Source: Halanaerobium sp046541575 (GTDB lineage: Bacteria > Bacillota > Halanaerobiia > Halanaerobiales > Halanaerobiaceae). Taken from it: DNA of 5,507 bases. The notes under the pieces are model-generated. The model worked only from the letters and a program-made list of their open reading frames with translations. It did no database searches and had not been told where the DNA came from. Shown here piece by piece: positions 1 through 5,507 of the stretch (positions within the stretch are counted from its first letter, which is position 1; every line of letters begins with the position of its first letter). A program made the position numbers and the translations under genes. The stretch covers positions 1 to 5,507 of the forward strand of contig JBKHDA010000098.1 in NCBI GenBank assembly GCA_046541575.1. Reading direction: 5' to 3'.

Positions 1-825
1 TCATAAAGCACTTATAATTTCAGCGACATCTTCAAAAACATAATCAAAATAATTTTGCCCGACACCCAGATTTTTTAAATCTTCTCTTTTGCTTTCTCCA
101 CTTAAAACTAAAATCCCTGTGATTCCGGCATTGTGAGCCATTTTCATATCAGTATATAAGCGGTCCCCTACCATAGCCAGCTCAGATTTCTTCAGCTCAA
201 ATCTATTTAAAATGTAATCTACAGTTAACCCGGATGGTTTGCCTACTATCAGAGGTCTTTTGCCGGTTGAAGCTGCCAGCAGTTCAATCATTGCTCCGGT
301 ATCGGGCTGAGTCTTACCCCCACTTAGAGGACAGACTAAATCAGGATGGGTTGCTACATAATTAACACCTGATAGTATCAGCTGATGTGAATCCCAGAGT
401 TTTTGATAATTTAATGTTTTATCAAATCCTAAAACAACATAATCAACCATTTCCGGCTTTTCCCTGATTTTTTCCTCCTGATTAACAATTTGATGGCCGA
501 AGCGCTGCATTTCTTCCTGCAGAGATTCTGTTCCAAGAAGATAAATTCTTTTTCCCTTTTTCTCTCCCTGCTCAGCCAGATAAGAGGCTGTGATCTCTCC
601 TGAATTAAGAATTTTTTCGGCTGAAACATCAATCTTCATTTGAGCCAGCTTCTGCTGATAATCAGCTCTATTCCTGGAGGAATTATTGGTCAGAAAAATA
701 TAATCTCTCCCCTTTTTTTCAAGCGCAGATAAAAATTCGAGACTTCCCGGAAGTATATCTTTTTCCAGGTAAATTGTACCATCCATATCCAGAATAAAAA
801 ATTTTATTTCTTTTAGTTCGTTCAT
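1..825 (-). CDS. HAD-IIA family sugar-phosphatase (NagD / phosphoglycolate-glycerol-phosphate phosphatase type)
   Basis: Cytoplasmic phosphatase of the haloacid dehalogenase superfamily, 274 residues, a normal length for subfamily IIA. All four HAD motifs are visible: motif I DMDGT (residues 13-17, nucleophile Asp13 and acid/base Asp15), motif II TNNSS (46-50), the motif III lysine in GKPSG (Lys196), and motif IV GDRLYTD (220-226). The segment between motifs II and III (about 80-190, with THPD and PDTGAMIELL) is the C2-type cap typical of NagD and PGPase proteins. I chose the ATG at 825 because AAGGAG lies 8 bases upstream (839-834); a longer frame from a TTG at 843 would start over that ribosome binding site. 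The stop is the first codon of the window. The gene lies downstream of two decayed Ugp-like permease genes on the same strand, so a former role in dephosphorylating imported glycerol-phosphate or a similar compound is plausible. The substrate cannot be read from sequence. The family call is secure. Confidence 0.95.
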   Translation of the reverse strand: MNELKEIKFFILDMDGTIYLEKDILPGSLEFLSALEKKGRDYIFLTNNSSRNRADYQQKLAQMKIDVSAEKILNSGEITASYLAEQGEKKGKRIYLLGTESLQEEMQRFGHQIVNQEEKIREKPEMVDYVVLGFDKTLNYQKLWDSHQLILSGVNYVATHPDLVCPLSGGKTQPDTGAMIELLAASTGKRPLIVGKPSGLTVDYILNRFELKKSELAMVGDRLYTDMKMAHNAGITGILVLSGESKREDLKNLGVGQNYFDYVFEDVAEIISAL

Positions 826-833
826 AGAAGAAG

Positions 834-839
834 CTCCTT
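834..839 (-). promoter_or_regulatory. Ribosome binding site of the HAD phosphatase
   Basis: On the minus strand AAGGAG is followed by 8 bases and the ATG at 825. This is an ideal spacing and decides the start against the upstream in-frame TTG at 843, which sits 5' of this site. Confidence 0.8.
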
Positions 840-864
840 CCAAAGTTTCAAATTAATTAGTTTA

Positions 865-1349
865 TCAAAAGCATGAAATTAAGATGTTAATGACTGGCAA
901 AAATAACTTTATTAATATTAATTTATCAGTATTTATTTTCAAATTCAAGCCTAAATTATCCATCAGCTGATAGGTTGGCACAATTCTGATCGGTAAGGGC
1001 AGCATGTGGGTAATCAAAATCATAACAAAAAGCAGATTTTTACCCGGGAAATCCCCGAAATAGACAAAGGCAAAGGCTGCCGAAAGTGAAAGAACAATTT
1101 TTCCGACGGCTGTGGCAATCGAAATGAAAGCACTGTTAAAGAGCAGTTTGCCCATATTTGAGCGCTGCAGGCCGCTTTGTAGTTATTAATCATATTATTT
1201 CCAAACTGCAGTTTTGGTGGAGAAGAATAGACTTCATTTACATTTAAAGTGCTGACCATAAAGGCATATATTATTGGAAATGAAACTAAGATTACAGAAA
1301 TTATTAAAAAAAGATGAATAAGAATTGTGGTAGATTTTTTGCGCTTCAT
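865..1349 (-). pseudogene. Decayed UgpE-like ABC permease: frameshifted and C-terminally truncated
   Basis: Remnant of an inner-membrane permease of the carbohydrate ABC family (UgpE side). From the ATG at 1349 (upstream AAAGGTGAG as ribosome binding site) the first frame encodes a basic start MKRKK, a first membrane helix, and a conserved stretch ending NNMINNYKAA. One base is missing near 1168-1173, and the gene resumes in the next frame as LQRSNMGKLLFNS. It continues through two more membrane segments and LPLPIRIVPTYQLMDNLGLN, which aligns with LPMQVRVVPLFDFVSKLGWT of the intact ugpE at 4870. Similarity fades between about 945 and 905, and the frame ends at a stop at 865. The EAA cytoplasmic loop that docks the ATPase and the last membrane helices, about half the protein, are absent. 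The start lies just past the stop of the ugpA pseudogene, so the two formed an operon. A functional product is very unlikely. Confidence 0.88.
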
Positions 1350-1363
1350 GCTGACTCTCACCT

Positions 1364-2234
1364 TTACTGATAGAATACTTTTTTGCCGGCGTATTTAAAT
1401 TGTATAATAGTGATCACTGCTACAAATATAAAAAGAATAATTGACTGGGCAGAGGCATAACCGGTTCTCATACTTAAAAAAGCATCTCTAAATAATTTAT
1501 AGGTAACAATATCTGTTGCCCGGGCCGCTCCCTCCAGAGTTAGGACATCAACGACTCCAAAGGTTAAAAAGAAGACCTGGAGATTATTCATAATCAGCAG
1601 GAAAAATGTTATCGGTGAAATCAGGGGAAAAGTAATTTTCCAGAACTTTTTTACAGGACTGGCCCCATCAATATCAGCTGCCTCTAGGAGTTCGGGCGAA
1701 ACATTCTGCAGGGCAGCAATAAAAAAAATAAAATTATAACCGAGCATTTTCCAGCTGGAAGCAATTATAATTAAAATAAAGGCTGCTGTACCATTGTTGA
1801 TCCAGTTAAATTCAAAGGTTGTTATTAATTCTATATAATAAGACATAATTCCTACATTTGGATGGAGCAGAACTCCCCAGATAATACCGGCAAAGGCAAA
1901 TGAAAAAGCAAAGGGCCAGATCAATAAACTTTTATAAATTTTAGCACCTCTAATTTTTTTATTGGTAACAACTGCCAGAATCAGGGCTGAAGAAATAGAA
2001 ATAAAAACTGTGACTGCTGTAAAAACAAGAGACGGATCAAACTGTTTCAGTAAACAGGTGAAGTTAAAAGGCGCTGGAAATTTTGAAAGCCAACATAAAT
2101 AACTCTGTTGCCAAAAGGTGTGGAGCGAAAAAAGCTGAGATAGAGTGACTGTATTGAAGAATAGATTTAAAATTTGTCACAATAATAATTGATGGTGCAA
2201 TTAAAAAATAGGCTAAAATAGTGAAATATATCAA
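1364..2234 (-). pseudogene. Decayed UgpA-like ABC permease: two frameshifts and a nonsense codon
   Basis: Remnant of the UgpA-side inner-membrane permease, spread over three frames that together rebuild a nearly full-length protein. Frame one (from about 2234, a TTG with no clear ribosome binding site) reads ILAYFLIAPSIIIV. A shift near 2161-2175 leads to SIQSLYLSFFRSTPFGNRV and on to RLLTSPVY, then a TGA at 2049-2047 where the intact copy has residues in PAYLDSL; the ancestral codon was probably TGG. A second shift near 2028-2036 leads to FTAVTVFISISSALILAVV and then an open frame to the TAA at 1366-1364. This last part keeps the EAA loop (EAADIDGA) and the C-terminus KKVFYQ, matching ESARIDGA and KGVHYQ of the intact ugpA at 3897. 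The TQGGPAGATN loop of the intact copy reads TLEGAARATD here, so its GGP is lost. The open distal frame of about 186 codons could be mistaken for a gene. Confidence 0.9.
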
Positions 2235-2459
2235 AATAAAGTGAGGTTAAATTATTGTAAAAACAAATCATTCTAAATTGACAAACAATTTAAAAATAGA
2301 TATAATTATACATGCAGTGAAATAAATATTTGTAATTTTTTAGCTTTCAAATAATCACTTAATAATGCTCCAAAATTTTTTTGAAAAAGGGGGTTAGGCA
2401 TAATAAAAAAACATTTTGGCTAAAATAATTTTTAAAAAAAAAAGGGAGTGGGTTATGTA
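2235..2459. other. Divergent intergenic region and ugpB leader
   Basis: Very AT-rich stretch between the decayed minus-strand genes and ugpB. It contains the ugpB promoter (2278-2306) and a leader of about 147 nt from the predicted transcript start near 2313. CCAAAAT at 2370-2376 and ATTTTGG at 2413-2419 form a 7-bp inverted repeat with a 36-nt gap, too weak to call an operator or riboswitch. An A-run and GGGAG (2444-2448) precede the ugpB ATG. No ORF with a ribosome binding site is visible on either strand. Confidence 0.6.
2278..2306 (+). promoter_or_regulatory. Consensus sigma-70/sigma-A promoter for the ugpBAE operon
   Basis: A perfect -35 box TTGACA (2278-2283) is separated by exactly 17 bases from a perfect -10 box TATAAT (2301-2306). 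Transcription would begin near 2313 and run into ugpB. Both hexamers match consensus, so the intrinsic strength should be high, and any control would have to come from a repressor or from the leader. In such AT-rich DNA chance matches to a -10 box are common, but both boxes at ideal spacing just ahead of an operon are convincing. Confidence 0.85.
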
Positions 2460-3794
2460 ATGAAAAAATTAACATTTTTATTGGTGATTGCTCTTGTTTT
2501 AATGCTCGGCTCTACTGCAGCAGCACAGGATAAGATAACTGTTGATTTCTGGCATGCTATGGGTGGCCATAACCTGGATGTAACAGAAACTCTGGTAGAA
2601 AGATTTAATGAAGAGCATGATGATATCGAAGTTGTACCACAGAACACCGGAACCTATAATGACACTTTAACCAAAGCTGAATCTGCAGTTAAAAGTGGGG
2701 ATGCACCACATATTATTCAAATTTATGAAATTGGAACTCAGGTAATGGTAGATAGTGGTATAATAATGCCAGTTGAAGAATTGGGAAAAGAGGTTGCTGA
2801 AGATGATAGTTTTGATTGGGGTAAGTTTTTAACACCTGTTTCTGATTATTATCAGGTAGATGGACAGCTGAATTCTATGCCCTTTAATTCATCTACACCT
2901 ATTTTATATTATAATAAGGATGCCTTTGAGGAAGCAGGGCTTGATCCAAATGATCCTCCTAAAACCTTTAGTGAATTAAAAGAATACGCCGAAAAACTGA
3001 CTGTTAAAGATGATGATGGAGACATTGAGCGCTATGGCTTTACACTTGGTATTGTTGGCTGGTTTTTAGAACAGATGGTAGCCAATCAGGATGCACTGCT
3101 GGTTAATAATAACAATGGTCGTGACGGCAGAGCAACCGAATCTTATTTAGACGAGGAGCCATCTGTTAGATTTGTAGAATTGTGGAAAGAAATGGTCGAT
3201 GAAGAGATAATGTTAAATCCTGGCCGCGGCTGGGATGGAGCCAAACAGGCATTCCTATCAGGCCGTTCCGCAATGATGATCGAATCTACCGCTCAGGTTA
3301 CTAATTTTACAGAAAATGCTGAAGAAGACGGATATGAACTGGGCACAGCTTTTCTACCACGTCCTGATGATGTAGACCGTGGTGGAGTAATTATTGGTGG
3401 AGCCAGTCTCTGGGCACTTAAAGACCATCCAGAGGAAGAATTAGAAGCAGCCTGGGAATTTTTAAGTTTCCTATCTGAAGAAGAACAGCAGGTTTACTGG
3501 TTTGAAGAGACCGGATACTTCCCTGTAACTAAATCTGCAGTTGAGAAAGAAATGAATAATCAGTTCTTTGCTCAGAATCCTAACCATATGACTGCTTTCT
3601 TACAGCTCTTATTAAGCAAAAAAGGCGCTCCAACTCAGGGTGCTTTAATTGGTACCTTCCCAGAAGTAAGACAGATTGTAGAAAATGCAATCGAGGAAAC
3701 CTTACAGGATGATATGACTCCACAGGAAGCTATGGACGAAGCAGCTTCACAGGTTGATGACTCATTAGAGGAGTATAATTCACTTTATGAATAA
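2460..3794 (+). CDS. ugpB: Periplasmic solute-binding protein of an Ugp-type ABC importer (glycerol-3-phosphate / glycerophosphodiester family)
   Basis: Captures substrate outside the inner membrane and delivers it to the UgpA-UgpE permease. The protein has 444 residues, close to the usual length of UgpB. Residues 1-22 form a signal peptide (MKK, a hydrophobic core, then STAAA before QDK) with no lipobox cysteine, so a soluble periplasmic protein is expected rather than a lipoprotein. The body matches the UgpB family as I recall it: FWHAM (30-34), PFNSSTPILYYNKDAF (141-156), IIGGASLW (311-318), TGYFPVTK (351-358). Residues at the positions that bind glycerol-3-phosphate in E. coli UgpB appear kept: Tyr66, Glu90, Ser144 or Ser145, Gly314, Tyr353 and Arg404. 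The sequence is rich in Asp and Glu, as in secreted proteins of salt-loving bacteria. I prefer the ATG at 2460, with GGGAG at 2444-2448 as ribosome binding site; the in-frame GTG at 2448 overlaps that site. The exact ligand, glycerol-3-phosphate or a diester, is inferred. Confidence 0.93.
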   Translation: MKKLTFLLVIALVLMLGSTAAAQDKITVDFWHAMGGHNLDVTETLVERFNEEHDDIEVVPQNTGTYNDTLTKAESAVKSGDAPHIIQIYEIGTQVMVDSGIIMPVEELGKEVAEDDSFDWGKFLTPVSDYYQVDGQLNSMPFNSSTPILYYNKDAFEEAGLDPNDPPKTFSELKEYAEKLTVKDDDGDIERYGFTLGIVGWFLEQMVANQDALLVNNNNGRDGRATESYLDEEPSVRFVELWKEMVDEEIMLNPGRGWDGAKQAFLSGRSAMMIESTAQVTNFTENAEEDGYELGTAFLPRPDDVDRGGVIIGGASLWALKDHPEEELEAAWEFLSFLSEEEQQVYWFEETGYFPVTKSAVEKEMNNQFFAQNPNHMTAFLQLLLSKKGAPTQGALIGTFPEVRQIVENAIEETLQDDMTPQEAMDEAASQVDDSLEEYNSLYE

Positions 3795-3833
3795 AGACTA
3801 TTAAATAAAACAAATAATTGACTTAAAAAAGAT

Positions 3834-3875
3834 GATTTCCCTTCCACTTTTGGGTGGAGGGGGAATTGTTTTTTT
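3834..3875 (+). terminator. Rho-independent terminator/attenuator between ugpB and ugpA
   Basis: Bases 3834-3847 pair with 3854-3867 around a 6-base loop (TTTTGG), giving a stem of about 14 bp. Its core CCCTTCCAC / GTGGAGGGG is GC-rich, with a few G-T pairs. A run of seven T (3869-3875) follows directly. The form is that of an intrinsic terminator, but it sits inside an operon, 40 bases after the ugpB stop and before the ugpA ribosome binding site. Partial termination here would raise ugpB transcripts over permease transcripts, or the stem could protect the 3' end of ugpB mRNA; both are common after binding-protein genes. Confidence 0.85.
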
Positions 3876-3896
3876 ATCCAGGAGGGGGAGAGAGTA

Positions 3897-4784
3897 GTGA
3901 AAGAACAGGATTATAATTCACACTTTTTAGTACCATACTTATTAATTATTCCGTCAATGATCGTTTTGATATTTTTTCTTTACTGGCCTACAATTCAGTC
4001 CTTTATTTTAAGTTTATACAAAACAGCTCCATTTGGTTCTCGAATAATTTACAGTGGTTTAGAAAACTATCAAAGATTATTTACTGATCCAGCTTATTTA
4101 GACAGCCTGCAGCGTTCTTCAGTTTTTGTTTTAGTATCTATTTTTGGTGGTCTTATAATTTCTCTATTTTTAGCAATTTTTCTTAATAAAAAATTGAAGG
4201 GAATACATATTTACAGGACAATCTTTTTTATTCCTTATGCTATTTCACCGACAGTTGCCGGTTCACTCTGGGTATTTCTTTTAAATCCGGTTGCCGGACA
4301 TGTAAATTATATTTTAGATCTGCTATTTGGTTTTCAAATTCCCTGGCTGACAAATGGTTTTTTTGCCTTTATAGCAATAATAATAGCTACTATCTGGAAG
4401 AACATGGGTTTTAATATTATTTTCTTTCTGGCAGGACTGCAGTCAATACCGGAAAGTGTTTATGAATCTGCCAGAATTGACGGTGCAAATTCCTGGCAGA
4501 TTTTTAGAAAAATAACAGTTCCCTTAATTTCTCCGACAACTTTTTATCTGATAATTATGAACATCCTTTTTACTGTTTTTCAGGCTTTTGGAATAATAGA
4601 TATTATGACTCAGGGTGGTCCCGCAGGTGCTACAAACCTGGTTATCTACAAATTATACAGAGATATGTTTGTTAATTTTCGACCGGGACTGGCAGCAGCA
4701 CAATCTGTAGTTTTACTTTTCCTAGTTTTAATTATTACCTTTTTTCACTTTAGATATGGCAGTAAAGGAGTTCACTATCAATAA
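3897..4784 (+). CDS. ugpA: ABC importer permease, UgpA type
   Basis: One of the two inner-membrane subunits that form the translocation channel for the substrate delivered by UgpB. It has 295 residues, the normal length. Hydrophobic segments are seen at about 12-40, 75-96, 107-129, 154-180, 207-235 and 264-285, consistent with six helices. The EAA-type loop that contacts the ATPase is at about 189-213 (ESARIDGANSW, then KITVPLISP), with the conserved glycine at 196. TQGGPAGATN (238-247), typical of this subunit, is present and intact. The start is a GTG with a very strong purine-rich site (AGGAGGGGGAG, 3880-3890) just upstream; no better start lies nearby. It follows ugpB after 102 bases containing a terminator-like hairpin and precedes ugpE by 85 bases. 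The decayed paralogue on the other strand at 1364-2234 is clearly related but well diverged. The call to the Ugp branch rests on the adjacent UgpB; alone it could be any sugar-type permease. Confidence 0.92.
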   Translation: MKEQDYNSHFLVPYLLIIPSMIVLIFFLYWPTIQSFILSLYKTAPFGSRIIYSGLENYQRLFTDPAYLDSLQRSSVFVLVSIFGGLIISLFLAIFLNKKLKGIHIYRTIFFIPYAISPTVAGSLWVFLLNPVAGHVNYILDLLFGFQIPWLTNGFFAFIAIIIATIWKNMGFNIIFFLAGLQSIPESVYESARIDGANSWQIFRKITVPLISPTTFYLIIMNILFTVFQAFGIIDIMTQGGPAGATNLVIYKLYRDMFVNFRPGLAAAQSVVLLFLVLIITFFHFRYGSKGVHYQ

Positions 4785-4792
4785 AAATTATT

Positions 4793-4814
4793 TAAATTAC
4801 CGGAGAGTAATTTA
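4793..4814 (+). promoter_or_regulatory. Small hairpin after ugpA
   Basis: TAAATTAC (4793-4800) and GTAATTTA (4807-4814) are perfect 8-base inverted repeats around the loop CGGAGA. The stem is AT-rich and has no T-run after it, so it is not a terminator. It may add to mRNA structure in the ugpA-ugpE gap; a role is not shown. Confidence 0.4.
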
Positions 4815-4820
4815 TTAAAA

Positions 4821-4853
4821 ATGATAATTACTAAAATTATTAGTAATAATTAT
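4821..4853 (+). promoter_or_regulatory. AT-rich hairpin abutting the ugpE ribosome binding site
   Basis: ATTACTAA (4827-4834) pairs perfectly with TTAGTAAT (4840-4847) around a 5-base loop. After one A-A mismatch, pairing continues outward to 4821-4825 with 4849-4853 (one G-T pair). The stem ends directly before GGGGAG (4854-4859), the ribosome binding site of ugpE. No T-run follows, so termination is unlikely; an effect on ugpE translation or on mRNA stability is possible but unproven. Confidence 0.5.
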
Positions 4854-4869
4854 GGGGAGATGCTTAACT

Positions 4870-5507
4870 ATGTTTAAATCAAAACGAAAAAGAGAATTAG
4901 CAGATAAAATATTCAGTCATATTTTGTTGATTGTTTTAAGTTTTATAGTTATTATGCCGATATTATTTGCCATTAGTATTAGCTTACAGACACGGGGACA
5001 GGTTTTTACTTATCCACCTGCATTTTTTCCTGACCAATTTTATTTTGGTAATTACATCAGGGCCTGGAATATGGTAAATATGGGCAGGCTGTTAACCAAT
5101 AGTTTAATTGCTTCTGTGATTGTGATGGTTGGTAAATTAACACTTGGTGTTTTAAGCGGCTATGCCTTTTCACATTTTGAATTTAAGGGAAAAAAGTTTT
5201 TGTTTTTTGCAATTTTATTTACTTTAATGCTGCCAATGCAGGTCCGGGTGGTTCCACTTTTTGATTTTGTCAGCAAACTGGGCTGGACCAACAGCTATAC
5301 TGGACTGGTAATGCCCTTTCTGGCCAGTGCAACCACAACCTTTTTAATGAGACAGCATTTTTTAACTATTCCTAAATCACTGATGGAATCAGCTCAGCTT
5401 GACGGTTGTGGACCAATGCGCTTTTTATTTCAGATTTTGATTCCTCTTTCCGGCCCCACACTTGCCGGACTGGCAACAGTTAATTTTTTAGTAATGTGGA
5501 ATGCCTA
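4870..5507 (+). CDS. ugpE: ABC importer permease, UgpE type (5' part; runs off the window)
   Basis: Second inner-membrane channel subunit, partner of UgpA. 212 complete codons are present and the frame is open to the window edge; the family usually has about 275-280 residues, so roughly the last 65 are missing. It opens with a basic cytoplasmic stretch (MFKSKRKREL) and a first helix at about 14-37. Conserved stretches follow: NYIRAWNMVNMGRLLTNS (61-78), LPMQVRVVPL (121-130), GLVMPFLASATTTFLMRQHF (145-164), and the ATPase-docking EAA loop ESAQLDGCGPMRF (173-185), with the conserved glycine at 179. These resemble E. coli UgpE closely. The ATG at 4870 has GGGGAG at 4854-4859 upstream. The decayed UgpE copy at 865-1349 matches its first half. 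The gap of 85 bases to ugpA and the same strand indicate one operon. No ATPase gene is in view; it may follow, or a shared ATPase elsewhere may serve. Confidence 0.93.
   Translation, partial: MFKSKRKRELADKIFSHILLIVLSFIVIMPILFAISISLQTRGQVFTYPPAFFPDQFYFGNYIRAWNMVNMGRLLTNSLIASVIVMVGKLTLGVLSGYAFSHFEFKGKKFLFFAILFTLMLPMQVRVVPLFDFVSKLGWTNSYTGLVMPFLASATTTFLMRQHFLTIPKSLMESAQLDGCGPMRFLFQILIPLSGPTLAGLATVNFLVMWNA

Noticed and set aside
429..632. A 67-codon minus-strand ORF within the phosphatase gene
   Set aside because: It overlaps the intact HAD gene in another frame, has a Lys/Arg-rich composition typical of a shadow frame, and shows no recognisable motif.
845..960. A promoter for the phosphatase within the ugpE remnant
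   Set aside because: Several TTGAAA-like and TAAACT-like hexamers exist, but none pair at good spacing with a convincing partner; I cannot choose one.
1020..1361. An apparent 113-codon gene on the minus strand
   Set aside because: Only its first part (to about 1170) is permease-like; the rest is out-of-frame reading after a one-base loss. It is the front piece of the ugpE pseudogene.
2233..2261. Possible minus-strand promoter (TTTACA, 17 bases, TATTTT) for the ugpA pseudogene
   Set aside because: The -10 box matches consensus weakly and overlaps the first possible start codon at 2234, leaving no room for a leader; AT-rich DNA gives such matches by chance.
2365..2397. A 10-codon ORF (MLQNFFEKGG) in the ugpB leader, as a possible leader peptide
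   Set aside because: There is no ribosome binding site upstream, no run of regulatory codons, and no terminator pair beside it.
2453..2647. A 64-codon minus-strand ORF opposite the start of ugpB
   Set aside because: It is antisense to the signal peptide and first domain of ugpB, shows no family resemblance and no ribosome binding site that I can see.
1..5507. Defence system, mobile element, CRISPR array or other novel system
   Set aside because: All coding stretches are explained by a phosphatase and Ugp-type transport genes. No transposase, integrase, spaced repeats, tRNA or terminal inverted repeats were seen.

Overview
This window holds two copies of a sugar-phosphate ABC importer of the Ugp type (glycerol-3-phosphate / glycerophosphodiester family, CUT1 group). 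The copies face away from each other; one is intact and the other is decayed. The DNA is AT-rich, ribosome binding sites are strong GGAGG-like sequences, and the solute-binding protein is rich in Asp and Glu and has a cleavable signal peptide with no lipobox cysteine. That combination suggests a low-GC diderm Firmicute, and a halophilic anaerobe such as a member of the Halanaerobiales is my best guess. The assignment is inference from sequence style, not a database match.

Left part, minus strand (1-2234). Transcription here would run leftward: a ugpA-like permease pseudogene (about 2234-1364) with two frameshifts and a nonsense codon, then a ugpE-like permease pseudogene (1349 to about 865) with one frameshift and loss of its C-terminal half, then an intact HAD-IIA phosphatase (825-1). 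The phosphatase has every HAD motif and a good ribosome binding site, so it seems to have outlived the transporter genes upstream of it.

Middle (2235-2459). This AT-rich divergent intergenic region carries a consensus sigma-70 type promoter on the plus strand (TTGACA, 17 bp, TATAAT) and a leader of roughly 150 nt ahead of ugpB.

Right part, plus strand (2460-5507). An intact operon begins with ugpB (periplasmic binding protein), followed by a strong terminator-like hairpin, ugpA (permease), a short gap with AT-rich hairpins, and ugpE (permease), which is cut by the window edge. UgpB would capture the substrate, and UgpA and UgpE would form the membrane channel. The ATPase that powers transport is not in the window. 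The hairpin after ugpB would let most transcripts stop there, giving an excess of binding protein over permeases.

I found no tRNA, rRNA, CRISPR array, insertion sequence, or evidence of a previously undescribed system. The most notable features are the decayed divergent paralogue, the phosphatase that persists beside it, and the RNA structures inside the intact operon.
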